DNA from: Rhodococcus sp. KBS0724
GTDB lineage: Bacteria > Actinomycetota > Actinomycetes > Mycobacteriales > Mycobacteriaceae
DNA length: 64,000 nucleotides
Direction: 5' to 3'
Assembly (NCBI RefSeq): GCF_005938745.2
Contig: NZ_VCBX02000001.1
Coordinates: 1,197,501 to 1,261,500, forward strand
Part shown: in pieces, positions 1 through 8,758 of the stretch
How positions within the stretch are numbered: position 1 is the first letter of the stretch
How the letters are laid out: each line of letters starts with the position of its first letter
Translations under genes and position numbers: made by a program
Notes under the pieces: generated by a model
The model's database searches: none
Told to the model about the DNA's origin: nothing
The model's input: only the letters and a program-made list of their open reading frames with translations

Positions 1-1
1 C

Positions 2-1567
2 GTCGTCATCAACGAGGCAGTGTGCGAAGGCTGCGGTGACTGCGGTGTGAAGTCGAATTGCCTGTCGGTTCAGCCGGTGGACACCGAATACGGCCGCAAG
101 ACGAAGATCGACCAGACGTCGTGCAATACCGACTACACCTGCATGGACGGCGATTGCCCTTCGTTTGTCACCGTCGAACTGGTTCCAGGCAAGAAGGCTC
201 CCAAGGCCGCTCGTCCCGTCCCGCCCGTTGTCGCAGATCCTGATCTCGGTCCGCTCACCACAACCCAGAATGTCTTCCTCGCGGGTATCGGCGGCACCGG
301 CATCGTCACCGTCAACCAGGTGCTCGCTACCGCAGCACTGCGCGCCGGCCTCGAGGTCGAGAGTCTGGATCAGATCGGTCTCAGTCAGAAGGCCGGACCC
401 GTTGTCTCGCATCTGCGTTTCAGTGCGGGAACGCTCGAGCCGTCCAACCGGCTCACTCCGGGCAGTGCCGATTGCATCGTTGCCTTCGACCTGTTGACCG
501 CGACCGACAACAAGAACCTCGACTACGGCAACTCCGAGAAGACGGTCTCCATCGCGTCGACGTCGCAGACACCGACCGGAGACATGGTCTACGACAAGGC
601 TGTTCGCTACCCCGAGGAGACTTCACTCCTCGCCCGCCTCGACCAAGTTTCGCGTACCCTGCGCTCCTTCGACGCCCTTGCGGCGGCACAGGAGCTGTTC
701 GGCAACACTGCCGCAGCCAACTTCCTGCTGATCGGTGCGGCGTACCAAAGCGGGGGACTCCGTCTGCCGGCTGAGTCCATCGAAGAGGCGATCGGCATCA
801 ACGGTGTTGCCGTGGAAGCAAATATCGCCGCATTCCGTTGGGGACGCGCGGCGATTGCCGACACGATTGCATTCGAGGCAGTCACGACGCCTGCCAAGTC
901 CGTCCGCACACCGCTCGTGGCACCGGCACACATGTTCGCCGGGACCACCTTGACCGGTGAAACTCTGCGACTGGTGGAACTGCGTGCCGCGCAGTTGATC
1001 GAGTTCCAGTCCGTCAAGATCGCTGCGCGCTACATCGACCAGGTCCAGGCAGTCTGGACCGCCGAGCGTGCCGCAACCGAGCGCACCGACTTCAGTGAAG
1101 CGGTCGCCCGCGGCCTGTTCAAGTTCACCGCGTACAAGGACGAGTACGAAGTTGCTCGCATGCTGGTCGATCCCGCTTTCATCGAAGACGTCAAGTCTCA
1201 GGTGCCTGCGGGTGAGAACCTGACCTACAAACTGCATCCGCCGATTCTCAAGGTGATGGGACGCAAGAAGAAGATCGGTCTCGGACCCAAGTCGCATGTG
1301 GCGCTGAAGGTTCTGGCCAAGGGCAAGAAGCTCCGCGGTACCAAGCTCGATCCGTTCGGCTACATGCACGTCCGTAAGGTCGAGCGTGAACTGCTCGAAC
1401 AGTACGAGACCATCGTCGCGGATCTGTCCCGAGCTTTGGGTGTCGACGGTTACGACCGCGCCGTGGACATCGCCGCCCTGCCTGACCTGGTTCGTGGTTA
1501 CGAGGACGTCAAACTCGGCAACGTCGAACTGTACAAGGCGCGTCTGCGTGAACTGGGTATCGGCTGA
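2..1567 (+). CDS. Indolepyruvate ferredoxin oxidoreductase, C-terminal part (5' truncated by window)
   Basis: The reading frame is open from the first complete codon at position 2, so the start lies outside the window; the GTG at 20 is internal. The fragment opens with a ferredoxin-type cluster motif (CEGCGDCGVKSNC), followed after a linker by a pyruvate-ferredoxin-oxidoreductase gamma-type domain (GIGGTGIVTVNQVLATAA, from about residue 95 of the fragment) and a C-terminal domain of about 200 residues. This order is that of the large fused indolepyruvate:ferredoxin oxidoreductases, which oxidatively decarboxylate aryl- or branched 2-oxo acids to acyl-CoA and reduce ferredoxin. The TPP-binding N-terminal half is not visible. 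A hairpin terminator follows at 1601-1638. The family call is firm; the exact 2-oxo acid is not known. Confidence 0.85.
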   Translation, partial: VVINEAVCEGCGDCGVKSNCLSVQPVDTEYGRKTKIDQTSCNTDYTCMDGDCPSFVTVELVPGKKAPKAARPVPPVVADPDLGPLTTTQNVFLAGIGGTGIVTVNQVLATAALRAGLEVESLDQIGLSQKAGPVVSHLRFSAGTLEPSNRLTPGSADCIVAFDLLTATDNKNLDYGNSEKTVSIASTSQTPTGDMVYDKAVRYPEETSLLARLDQVSRTLRSFDALAAAQELFGNTAAANFLLIGAAYQSGGLRLPAESIEEAIGINGVAVEANIAAFRWGRAAIADTIAFEAVTTPAKSVRTPLVAPAHMFAGTTLTGETLRLVELRAAQLIEFQSVKIAARYIDQVQAVWTAERAATERTDFSEAVARGLFKFTAYKDEYEVARMLVDPAFIEDVKSQVPAGENLTYKLHPPILKVMGRKKKIGLGPKSHVALKVLAKGKKLRGTKLDPFGYMHVRKVERELLEQYETIVADLSRALGVDGYDRAVDIAALPDLVRGYEDVKLGNVELYKARLRELGIG

Positions 1568-1597
1568 CTCGGTACGAGGGCTGACTCGGTACGAGGG
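1564..1597. repeat. 17-bp perfect tandem duplication over the stop codon
   Basis: The unit CTGACTCGGTACGAGGG occurs at 1564-1580 and again at 1581-1597. The first copy contains the TGA stop of the oxidoreductase gene, so the duplication repeats that stop in the 3' untranslated region. It looks like a replication-slippage scar. Confidence 0.9.
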
Positions 1598-1600
1598 ATG

Positions 1601-1638
1601 ACTGTGCCCTGGCGACCACTGTGTTGCCGGGGCACAGT
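1601..1638 (+). terminator. Hairpin terminator after the oxidoreductase gene
   Basis: Arms ACTGTGCCCTGGC (1601-1613) and GCCGGGGCACAGT (1626-1638) pair over 13 positions with one G-T wobble and a 12-nt loop. A T-rich stretch (tgtgttctct) follows. It ends the operon upstream of the MerR gene. Confidence 0.75.
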
Positions 1639-1683
1639 TGTGTTCTCTGACTATGTGTTCCCTGGCCGTGTGTTCCCTGACTG
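1639..1683. repeat. Three 15-bp tandem repeats
   Basis: Three consecutive 15-bp units begin TGTGTTCYCTG at 1639, 1654 and 1669; units differ at two to four positions. They fill the space between the upstream terminator and the MerR promoter. No function is evident. Confidence 0.8.
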
Positions 1684-1696
1684 CGGAAGGCGATCC

Positions 1697-1727
1697 TTGA
1701 CCTTGACGCTAGGTCATGGTTGACACT
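1697..1727 (+). promoter_or_regulatory. MerR-type promoter and 19-bp dyad operator
   Basis: TGACCT (1698-1703) and AGGTCA (1711-1716) form a perfect dyad with a 7-bp centre, 19 bp in all. It fills the spacer between a -35 (TTGACC, 1697-1702) and a -10-like GACACT (1722-1727), giving the overlong 19-bp spacing at which MerR-family proteins act by untwisting DNA. The implied transcription start is near 1734, the A of the chosen ATG, so the mRNA may be leaderless and autoregulated. Confidence 0.65.
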
Positions 1728-1733
1728 GGAGGC

Positions 1734-2540
1734 ATGCGAATAGGACAGCTCGCGGAGGCGGCTCAGACCACTCCGAGGACGGTGCGGCACTACCACCGGC
1801 TCGGACTACTCGCGGAACCTGTCCGGCGGGCAAACGGGTACCGCGAGTACACGATGGACGACGTCGTGCGGTTGGTCCGCATTCGCTGGTTGGCCGAGCG
1901 GGGTGTTCCGCTGGGTTCGATAGCGGCATTGTTCTCCGCAGACACCTCGGAAGAAGGCGTGAGCGATACCGTCGCCGATCTGCGAGCGCTGATCGGCGCA
2001 GTGGAAGTCGAACAGGCAAAGCTGGCGCGTCGGCACGCCGGACTGACGTCGATGCTCGCGGACGCCGAGGGCGGTCGCATCGTGTCTGCTTTGCCTGCAG
2101 AAGTTGCGTCAGCTCTGACCGAGGCCGTCGATACTGCGTCGTCGCCGGGAGTGCGGCGCGCGCTCGAGCGTGAACGGGATCTTCTTGAGGTGCTCGCAAT
2201 GACGGGAAGCGCTCCGGAACAGTTCCTACGCTCCTACGCGGTGGTGATCGCGGACGACGACAAGCGTGCCCGCTACGTTGCGCTGCTGTCGGAATGGTCG
2301 AGTATCGAAGGGAAGGAACCGGTTTCGGTCGAGGGCACGATAGAGCGGTTGTCGTGCAGCATCCTGGCCCAATTCGACGAGCAGGCAATTGCGGACCTGA
2401 GAGCCCAGTCTGCGGAGGTCGGGCCAGGCCTGCCCATCTCGCTCGACGATGTTGTACCGGACCGGGGGCAACGTGAGGTAGTGCTGCGGGTTCAGCGCGC
2501 GCTCGTGGCGAGAATGGCAAGCGAAGGCGATGGGCGATGA
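1734..2540 (+). CDS. MerR-family transcriptional regulator
   Basis: A 268-residue protein starting MRIGQLAEAAQTTPRTVRHY, a textbook MerR winged helix-turn-helix in residues 1-70 (YHRLGLL, then NGYREY). The C-terminal about 190 residues are an effector or dimerization region that I cannot assign to a ligand; there is no obvious metal-binding cysteine set. An in-frame ATG at 1716 would add six residues but overlaps the operator dyad, so 1734 is preferred. The next gene overlaps by 4 nt (ATGA), so the two are co-translated. By family rule it should bind the dyad at 1698-1716 and control itself and the membrane protein downstream. The inducer is unknown. Confidence 0.85.
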   Translation: MRIGQLAEAAQTTPRTVRHYHRLGLLAEPVRRANGYREYTMDDVVRLVRIRWLAERGVPLGSIAALFSADTSEEGVSDTVADLRALIGAVEVEQAKLARRHAGLTSMLADAEGGRIVSALPAEVASALTEAVDTASSPGVRRALERERDLLEVLAMTGSAPEQFLRSYAVVIADDDKRARYVALLSEWSSIEGKEPVSVEGTIERLSCSILAQFDEQAIADLRAQSAEVGPGLPISLDDVVPDRGQREVVLRVQRALVARMASEGDGR

Positions 2541-3109
2541 CACTCTCGGGCGCAAAATATCGGGCGCTGTGGCTCTGGCTTCGAGGTCGTGACGCAGTGA
2601 TGGAGAAGGGCGCCGTCGCTGTTCGATCCAGTGGTGGATCGCTAGTTCTTCCTGTGGCTTTCGGTGTCGCTACCGTCATCGAAATGGCCGTACTGCACCT
2701 CCTTGTGCCGTGGATGTGGCTCCGGGTGATTCTTGCAGTGGCGTCGGTGTGGTCGTTGGTGGCGCTGTTCGGCTACCTGGCTTTGGATCGGGTTCACCCC
2801 CACTTCGTGACGGACACACGCTTCGTGGTGCGGCAGTCCGGCGTAGTTGTCGCCTCGATCGATCGAGAGCTCATGGAGTCGGCCGTGCAAGTGCGCCGAT
2901 TCGGCACAACAACACCGGAGATTGAAGGCAGCCGGTTGATTGTGCCGAATCTGGACGGCACCAACGTCGATGTGTCTCTGCGGCAACCGATCCACGTCGA
3001 ACTGCCCGCGTTGATCCCGCGTTATCGCCAGAGCGGACTAGTCGACAGGATCAGCCTGTACGTCGACGAACCCGCCGATCTGGTAGGTATTTTGGCGAAA
3101 GTATCATGA
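2537..3109 (+). CDS. Membrane protein with two TM helices, MerR-coupled
   Basis: A 190-residue protein of unknown function. Two hydrophobic helices lie at about residues 33-56 (SLVLPVAFGVATVIEMAVLH) and 60-84 (WLRVILAVASVWSLVALFGYL). The C-terminal about 100 residues are soluble, rich in beta strands (TDTRFVVRQSGVVVASI) and somewhat like a small PH-like domain of bacterial membrane proteins, but the match is weak. The start codon overlaps the MerR stop (ATGA at 2537-2540), so translation is coupled; it is probably the target or partner of that regulator. No enzyme motif is visible. Confidence 0.7.
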   Translation: MTLSGAKYRALWLWLRGRDAVMEKGAVAVRSSGGSLVLPVAFGVATVIEMAVLHLLVPWMWLRVILAVASVWSLVALFGYLALDRVHPHFVTDTRFVVRQSGVVVASIDRELMESAVQVRRFGTTTPEIEGSRLIVPNLDGTNVDVSLRQPIHVELPALIPRYRQSGLVDRISLYVDEPADLVGILAKVS

Positions 3110-3120
3110 ATGTGCTTGGG

Positions 3121-4761
3121 CTACTGCTGGTTTTGTGCGGTGTCGAGGTATCGAACAGACCCGGCGACAACCGTCATCGCGATCTCTGTTGTGAGGAGTG
3201 AGTCGGCGCCTTCGGTGAACGGGTCTTGCTTCAGGACGACGAAGTCGGCTGCCTTGCCTCGAACGAGCTGTCCGGTCAGGTTTTCCCAACGGCAGGAGTA
3301 CGCAGCGTCGCGAGTGGCGTGCGCCAAAGCGTCGGCAAGCGGAAGCGCGTACTGCGGAAGGTTGGGAGCAAGCGAGGGATCGATGGCCGACCTACGCGTG
3401 GTAGCGACGAACATGTTGGGCAGCGGCGGGTGCGGCGCCGTCGGAGCATCCGATCCCAATGCGAGAACCGCACCGGCCTCGGTGAATTCGGGCCACGGGT
3501 AGGCGCGGTTCACACGGTAGTCGCCGAGCATTGCCCGCCAGTTTTCTTGAATTGCAGGATCCGCGTGAACCGGTTGCATCGAGGCGACGATGCCGAGTCG
3601 GGCAAGACGATTGACGTTGTCCTTGGTAATCGACTCCAGGTGTTCCATCCGGTGCCGCCTGGGAATGTCTCCGTTGGTGGCGATCGCGTATTCGAGCGCG
3701 GTCAATCCGATCTCCGACGCCTCGTCGCCGATGGCATGCATGGCAATTTGCAGGCCTGCGGCGTCTGCGGCGGTCACGACGGGTATCAAGGACTCCACAT
3801 CCCAGATGGGTTCGGCGTTGGTCCCATCCGAGTACGGCTCCTTCATTGCCGCAGTGCAGCTGTCGATTACGCCGTCGACGATGATTTTGATTCCGGCAAT
3901 GCGGAGCCACGGCCCTTGGATGCGTTTGTGGAGCTCGATGGCATCGTGAACTTGCCTGACGTTGTCGGCCTCGTTGTCCTCACGCGTCATCAGCCAGTGT
4001 GCAGCGACTCGTAGTGGCAGCGTTCCTTTCCCCGCTTCCAAAGCTCTTTCCAGCGAGTGCAATTCGTCCGGGCCGAGCGCCATGTCCACCGCGCCGGTCA
4101 CGCCGTCCTCGAGATAACGGCGGAAGGCGAGCGCCAGCGCAGTGTCCCGGTCCTGGTCGGTTGCGAGTTCAGCCAGCTTCGGCCACACGTAGAGCATCAC
4201 GGCGGTCTCGTACAGCATCCCGGTCGCTTCTCCGGTTTCCGGGTCTCGGCCGATCCGGCCGCCGATCGGGTCGGGAGTGTCGGCATCGATGCCGAGTTCT
4301 CGCAGGGCTGCGGTGTTCACCCAGACCGAATGAACGTCGTTGGCGTCGAGATACACCGGACGGTCGGGCACCACAGCGTCGATCATCTCGCGTGTCGGAT
4401 GCTGCCCGTTCAGTGCCGAGAACAACCAACTGCGACCAAGCAGACGCGGCGAGTCGGGGTTCGATTCGGCGAATCGCTGGATGCTGGACTGAATGTCGGC
4501 TAGATCGGTGGCATCGAGTAGATCGAGCTTCTGCAGCGCAAATCCCATCATGACCAAGTGGGTATGGGCATCGACAAAACCGGGAAGTACGACTGCACCG
4601 TGGAGATCGACCACCACGGCGTCAGGAGCCAGGATTTCGGCAAACACGGTTTCGCCCACGAATCTGAGCTGTTGATCCTCGACGACTATCGATTCGGCCC
4701 ACCCGTCCTCGGCAGCCGTGAAGATTTTTCCGTTGCGGTAGTGAGTGATGCGCTCATTCAT
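3121..4761 (-). CDS. Amidohydrolase, YtcJ-like (amidohydrolase 3 family)
   Basis: A 546-residue TIM-barrel metal-dependent hydrolase starting MNERITHYRNGKIFTA, where the N-terminal beta domain begins. An upstream in-frame extension to 4902 is rejected because it is low-complexity and overlaps the start of the divergent gene. The HxH metal ligands sit in DAHTHLVMMG at about residue 70; later motifs include AMHAIGDEA, RMEHLE and the terminal metal Asp in LGSDAPTAPHPP. This is the YtcJ/amidohydrolase-3 subgroup, cytoplasmic hydrolases acting on C-N bonds of mostly unknown small molecules. It stands alone: it is convergent with the MerR-linked gene (11-bp gap) and divergent from the channel gene. 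The substrate cannot be read from sequence. Confidence 0.85.
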   Translation of the reverse strand: MNERITHYRNGKIFTAAEDGWAESIVVEDQQLRFVGETVFAEILAPDAVVVDLHGAVVLPGFVDAHTHLVMMGFALQKLDLLDATDLADIQSSIQRFAESNPDSPRLLGRSWLFSALNGQHPTREMIDAVVPDRPVYLDANDVHSVWVNTAALRELGIDADTPDPIGGRIGRDPETGEATGMLYETAVMLYVWPKLAELATDQDRDTALALAFRRYLEDGVTGAVDMALGPDELHSLERALEAGKGTLPLRVAAHWLMTREDNEADNVRQVHDAIELHKRIQGPWLRIAGIKIIVDGVIDSCTAAMKEPYSDGTNAEPIWDVESLIPVVTAADAAGLQIAMHAIGDEASEIGLTALEYAIATNGDIPRRHRMEHLESITKDNVNRLARLGIVASMQPVHADPAIQENWRAMLGDYRVNRAYPWPEFTEAGAVLALGSDAPTAPHPPLPNMFVATTRRSAIDPSLAPNLPQYALPLADALAHATRDAAYSCRWENLTGQLVRGKAADFVVLKQDPFTEGADSLLTTEIAMTVVAGSVRYLDTAQNQQ

Positions 4762-4901
4762 GACTTCTGTCTGCCCCTTACGCGATGACGGTGGTAGTGA
4801 CAGCGGCAAACGGCGTGCGATGAGCGTCGTCGGTGCAATGGCTGTGGCACCGGAACTGGCGTCGCCGGTCTGTTTCTTGTTGCGAAGCTTATGCTTCCGC
4901 A

Positions 4902-5531
4902 ATGGCTGAGATTGCGGAACGAACTCGTTACTTCGAGCGCTACGTCACTTTCATCGACGCGATTGTCGCCATCGCGATCACGCTGCTCGTCCTGCCGCTG
5001 GTCGAGCTGACCAGCGACCACCACGGCACCACGTCCGAACTACTGCATGAGAACGCGGCGCAGTTCGGCTCCTTTGCCCTGAGCTTTCTGGTGATCTTCC
5101 GGCTGTGGTGGTCGCAGCATCGGCTTCTTCGTTTTGTGATCGACGCAGACAAGGTGGTTGTGCGCGGACTGGGGTTGTGGGTGCTGACCATTGTGTTCCT
5201 GCCCTTCCCGACGGCGCTGGTTGCAGCGCCGTCGCAGGATCTGGGAACCAGGGCTCTCTACATCGGAACAATGGCCGCCAGCGCGGCATGCCTGGCGGTG
5301 GTCGCGTGGGGTCTGGTCCGCAACCCGTCGTTGAGTGAGGAGGGTGCAAAACCGAATTTCACGGCCGAGGTTGTCACGTTCCTGATACTGGTGGTGGCGC
5401 TGCTTCTCAGTGTGCTCGTTCCGGTGACGTCGTACTTCCCGCTGTTTCTTCTCCTGCTCTCGACGCCGATCGAGAAGCTGTGGGATCGAGTGGCGGTGAA
5501 ATCGACAGGCGGCGAGGGTGAAATGAGCTAG
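4902..5531 (+). CDS. TMEM175-family (DUF1211) membrane protein, putative K+ channel
   Basis: A 209-residue integral membrane protein with about six hydrophobic helices. Helix 1 (RYVTFIDAIVAIAITLLVLP) carries the family signature region, where bacterial TMEM175 proteins have FSDxxxAIxxTLLVL. Bacterial members form tetrameric leak potassium channels; that role is inferred from family only. The start at 4902 is chosen because family members begin just before the R-x3-F/Y-x3-F-x-D motif. The TAG stop (5529-5531) lies inside the left inverted repeat of an IS remnant, so the original C-terminus may have been altered by that insertion. Confidence 0.8.
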   Translation: MAEIAERTRYFERYVTFIDAIVAIAITLLVLPLVELTSDHHGTTSELLHENAAQFGSFALSFLVIFRLWWSQHRLLRFVIDADKVVVRGLGLWVLTIVFLPFPTALVAAPSQDLGTRALYIGTMAASAACLAVVAWGLVRNPSLSEEGAKPNFTAEVVTFLILVVALLLSVLVPVTSYFPLFLLLLSTPIEKLWDRVAVKSTGGEGEMS

Positions 5532-5540
5532 GGCATGTCT

Positions 5541-5650
5541 GATAAACACCGCGTCCACGCGATGGCTGCATTCAACACCACCATCGGCAGTCCGTAGCCG
5601 TCGACGAGCTGATGGATTTTCGTTGAGAGGCCGCCCCGCGAGTGGCAGAG
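5541..5650 (-). pseudogene. IS5-like transposase fragment
   Basis: Reading the minus strand from about 5649 gives HSRGGLSTKIHQLVDGYGLP followed by MVVLN. This is the conserved RGGLTTKIH-x5-DG-x-G-P block around the catalytic region of IS5-type DDE transposases. No start codon, no other transposase blocks and an upstream stop are seen, and similarity stops after about 27 residues, before the element end. It is a dead fragment, not a gene. Confidence 0.75.
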
Positions 5651-5747
5651 TCACCCGGACATCATCGGCTACTCACTGGTCTCGCATCGAGAGTCGATTG
5701 CCGTTGACATCCCGATTGGCGGCCGCGCGCCGGGCTAGGCTGCGTGC

Positions 5748-6143
5748 GTGTCGAGAGCAGTGTGGTGGGTCTCCGTGGGGGCTGCGTTGGCCTTCACCGT
5801 GTGGGTCGGGACCTCGTGGACGATGGCTGAAGTGTCGTTTGCGTGCTCGAAGACCGGCGAGAGCGGATCCTCCTTTCGGTGCGATGACCGCATCATCCAC
5901 GTGCTGGGAGTCTGGCCGCTGATCGGCCTGGGACTGCTGCTCGCGACACCACCTGTGGTGGCTGCATTAGCAGTGCGAAAGTGGGTCTCCTGGTTGGCCG
6001 TCGCCGCACTCGTTGGTTTGTCCATCGCCGGGCTGGCGAACTGGACCTCTTTCTGGGGATCGCTTCTCTTCGCTATCCCCCTGACGGCCCTTGGATCGGT
6101 CGCCACCGTAATGCAGAAGGGCATCCTGCACCCGGGAACATAG
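5748..6143 (+). CDS. Small membrane protein carried inside the IS remnant
   Basis: A 131-residue protein with a GTG start and about four hydrophobic stretches (WWVSVGAALAFTVWVGTSW; HVLGVWPLIGLGLLLATPPV; WLAVAALVGLSIAGLA; LLFAIPLTALGSVATVM). Two cysteines (FACS, FRCDD) in the first extracytoplasmic loop could form a disulfide. A -10-like TAGGCT (5736-5741) lies 7 nt before the start, so it may be leaderless. The TAG stop overlaps the right inverted repeat. I recognise no family; its position between IS ends makes it a possible passenger gene. Confidence 0.6.
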   Translation: MSRAVWWVSVGAALAFTVWVGTSWTMAEVSFACSKTGESGSSFRCDDRIIHVLGVWPLIGLGLLLATPPVVAALAVRKWVSWLAVAALVGLSIAGLANWTSFWGSLLFAIPLTALGSVATVMQKGILHPGT

Positions 6144-6276
6144 ACATGCCCTAGTCGATGCGTGAAGCTCGTTTTGCCGTTCGACGGCGTTTTTCGAGAG
6201 CTGGTACCGATCTTCGTCCGATAGGTGTTGAAAGAAATCTGAGCCCGCGGGAATTGATCGAGGCTCACGCACGTTA

Positions 6277-6297
6277 CTTGAGTCAGTAACGCTCAAC
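6277..6297 (+). promoter_or_regulatory. HAIR-like HspR operator
   Basis: CTTGAGT (6277-6283), a 7-bp spacer and GCTCAAC (6291-6297) match the actinobacterial HspR box CTTGAGT-N7-ACTCAAG at 12 of 14 arm positions. It sits 22 bp before the start of the Clp ATPase gene and just upstream of its ribosome-binding site AGGAGG (6306-6311). This suggests heat-shock control through HspR. Confidence 0.7.
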
Positions 6298-6318
6298 TTT
6301 CTATTAGGAGGCTTCGGA

Positions 6319-8745
6319 ATGCCAGCATTCTTCGGGCCCGAGGGTCCCGGTCGCATCGACCTTTCCCGGCTCATGAGCAGGGCCACCCAGCAACTCATGG
6401 CTGAGGCTGCTCGCGCAGCGTCTGCTCGCGGTGATTCGGATCTCGATGCACTGCACGTTCTCCGCGTCATGGCGGAGCAGGACCCGGTCCGCACGCTCAT
6501 GCAGCGCGCCGGGGCCGACCCGAAAGCCGTGGTCGAGGCAATCGACCAGCGGCTGCCGCAAGGCCGTGAGCAGGGTGGCTTCGCTGCACCCACGCTCAGC
6601 AGCGCCGTCAAAACTGCACTACTCGAGGCACACCAAGTGGCCCGGGCGCTTGGGTCGACATACATTGACCCGGAACACCTTTTCATCGCATTGGCAGGTG
6701 ACCCGGATCACGTCCCCGGTCGTCTGCTCGCTTCCGCCGGTGTAACGCCGGAGAAGCTGCAGAATGCCGTTCGGAATCCGAATGCACCGGCCGAGGAGAG
6801 TGACTCCGCGACTCCGATGCTCGACAAGTTCGGAGTGGATCTCACCGATCGCGCCCGCAACGGCGGCGTCGACCCGGTGATCGGCCGCGCCGACGAGATC
6901 GAACAGACCATCGAGATCCTTTCCCGCCGTACCAAGAACAACCCTGTTCTGGTGGGTGAAGCCGGTGTCGGTAAAACCGCCATCGTCGAAGGACTGGCCC
7001 AGCGTATCGTCGACGGTGAAGTGCCGGACTCGTTGGTGGGCAAGAGAATCGTTCAGCTCGAACTGTCCAGCATGGTCTCGGGTACTCGGTACCGCGGTGA
7101 CTTCGAGGAACGCCTTACCAAGGTCATCGACGAGATCACTGCGCACAAGGACGAACTGATCGTCTTCATCGACGAGATGCACACCATCGCCGGTGCCGGC
7201 GGCGGCGCCGAGGGTGCGATGGATGCCGGAAACATCCTCAAGCCCAAGCTCGCTCGTGGTGAACTGCACATCGTGGGTGCCACAACCCTCGACGAGTACC
7301 GCAAGCACATCGAGAAGGATCCCGCTCTCGAGCGTCGCTTCCAGCCTGTCCAGGTGGGGGAGCCGTCGATCGAGGACGCTATCGCGATCTTGAGTGGCTT
7401 GCGCAGTCGCTACGAGGATCACCACAAGGTGCATTACACCGACGAGGCGATCACCGCTGCGGTGGAACTGTCGGCGCGCTACATCGGCGACAGGTTCTTG
7501 CCGGACAAGGCAATCGACCTGATCGACCAGGCCGGCGCCCGGCTCCGTCTCAAGACGGCCACCGTCGATACGGCTGCTCTGCAGCAGCGTCTCGAGCAGC
7601 TCGAAAGCGACAAGGAGAAAGCCGTCGCCGACGAACTGTACGAGAAGGCGTCGCAGCTGCGTGACGAGATCAACAATGTCACGAAGCGTCTCGAAAAGGC
7701 GGGGACCCAGGCTCCCGTCGCCGAGGAAACACCGGACGTGACTGCGGAGCAGATTGCCGAAGTTGTCGCTCGCGCAACGGGTATCCCGGCCAGCCAGATG
7801 ACTCAGGCCGAGAAGGATCGCCTGCGCCGGCTGGAAGAGGAGCTGCACAGCCGTGTGGTCGGGCAGGACGATGCTGTTCGCGCAATCGCGCGCGCCGTAC
7901 GTCGTAGCCGCACCGGTATGAGCGACCCGAATCGCCCCGTCGGTAGCTTCCTGTTCCTCGGACCCACCGGTGTCGGTAAGACAGAGCTGGCAAAAGCTCT
8001 GGCTGCCACACTCTTCGGTGACGAGAACAAGATGCTGCGCTTCGACATGAGTGAGTTCGGTGAGAGGCACACGGTCAGCAGGCTGGTCGGTGCACCTCCC
8101 GGATACGTCGGCTACGGCGAGGCCGGACAGCTCACGGAACAAGTGCGTCGTAACCCGTACTCGGTGATTCTGCTCGACGAGATCGAGAAGGCGCACCCGG
8201 ACGTGTTCAACACCTTGCTCCAAGTGCTCGACGACGGACGACTGACCGACGGTCAGGGTCGTACGGTGGACTTCAAGAACACCGTCGTGATCATGACCAG
8301 CAACCTCGGCTCCGACATCATCTCGAGCAAGTCCGGTGGCCTCGGCTTCATCACCGGTGATGCCGAATCGGCTGAGAAGCCGCTGCGGGATCGTGTGATG
8401 GCTCGCCTGCGCGAGTCGATGCGGCCCGAGTTCCTCAACCGTATCGACGAGATCGTGATCTTCCGCAAGCTCGATACCGAGCAACTGCACCGGATCACGG
8501 ACTTGTTGCTCGAGGACAGCCGTAAGCGACTGCAGTCCAAGGGCATCGAGATCGAGTTCACAGCGGACGCCGTGGACTGGATCGCCGAGCACGGGCACCA
8601 GCCCGAGTTCGGGGCCCGGCCGCTGCGCCGCTCGATCCAGCGGGTGGTCGACGACAAGATTGCCGACATGCTGCTCGACGATCTCCTCGAAGAGGGTGGC
8701 AGCATCACCGTCGCCGTCGACGAGGGTGAGTTGGTGTTCAGCTAG
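6319..8745 (+). CDS. Clp/Hsp100 AAA+ ATPase, ClpC-type
   Basis: An 808-residue two-ring AAA+ unfoldase. Residues 1-150 are a degenerate Clp-N double repeat. Walker A of ring 1 is GEAGVGKTA (213-221) with Walker B VFIDEMH; ring 2 has GPTGVGKTE (548-556) and [10 protein letters not shown]. The middle region is short (about 40 residues with a UVR-like stretch [10 protein letters not shown]), so it lacks the long coiled coil of the disaggregase ClpB. The loop GGLGF (LGF at 675-677) matches the [LIV]-G-F tripeptide that docks ClpA/C/X onto ClpP. It therefore probably feeds a ClpP protease. A strong AGGAGG lies 7 nt before the ATG and an HspR-like box further upstream. The alternative name ClpB is disfavoured by the missing M-domain. 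Confidence 0.85.
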   Translation: MPAFFGPEGPGRIDLSRLMSRATQQLMAEAARAASARGDSDLDALHVLRVMAEQDPVRTLMQRAGADPKAVVEAIDQRLPQGREQGGFAAPTLSSAVKTALLEAHQVARALGSTYIDPEHLFIALAGDPDHVPGRLLASAGVTPEKLQNAVRNPNAPAEESDSATPMLDKFGVDLTDRARNGGVDPVIGRADEIEQTIEILSRRTKNNPVLVGEAGVGKTAIVEGLAQRIVDGEVPDSLVGKRIVQLELSSMVSGTRYRGDFEERLTKVIDEITAHKDELIVFIDEMHTIAGAGGGAEGAMDAGNILKPKLARGELHIVGATTLDEYRKHIEKDPALERRFQPVQVGEPSIEDAIAILSGLRSRYEDHHKVHYTDEAITAAVELSARYIGDRFLPDKAIDLIDQAGARLRLKTATVDTAALQQRLEQLESDKEKAVADELYEKASQLRDEINNVTKRLEKAGTQAPVAEETPDVTAEQIAEVVARATGIPASQMTQAEKDRLRRLEEELHSRVVGQDDAVRAIARAVRRSRTGMSDPNRPVGSFLFLGPTGVGKTELAKALAATLFGDENKMLRFDMSEFGERHTVSRLVGAPPGYVGYGEAGQLTEQVRRNPYSVILLDEIEKAHPDVFNTLLQVLDDGRLTDGQGRTVDFKNTVVIMTSNLGSDIISSKSGGLGFITGDAESAEKPLRDRVMARLRESMRPEFLNRIDEIVIFRKLDTEQLHRITDLLLEDSRKRLQSKGIEIEFTADAVDWIAEHGHQPEFGARPLRRSIQRVVDDKIADMLLDDLLEEGGSITVAVDEGELVFS

Positions 8746-8758
8746 GGGCAGAGCCCAC

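Larger units (their letters stand above)
5528..6154. mobile_element. IS-derived element with 13-bp inverted ends and a passenger gene
   Basis: CTAGGGCATGTCT at 5528-5540 and its exact reverse complement AGACATGCCCTAG at 6142-6154 bound a 627-bp segment. The outermost bases read CTA/TAG, consistent with a TA or CTAG target duplication. Directly inside the left end is a remnant of an IS5-like DDE transposase in antisense; the rest holds a membrane-protein gene. Both flanking gene stop codons (5529-5531 and 6141-6143) overlap the repeats. I infer an internally deleted, non-autonomous IS. Confidence 0.6.

Noticed and set aside
4762..4902. 47-codon N-terminal extension of the amidohydrolase
   Set aside because: Basic, low-complexity sequence overlapping the start of the divergent gene; the beta domain begins at 4761.
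6619..8598. Antisense open frame of about 660 codons over the Clp gene
   Set aside because: It has no family motif, and the plus frame encodes a clear Hsp100 protein; long antisense frames are expected at this GC content.
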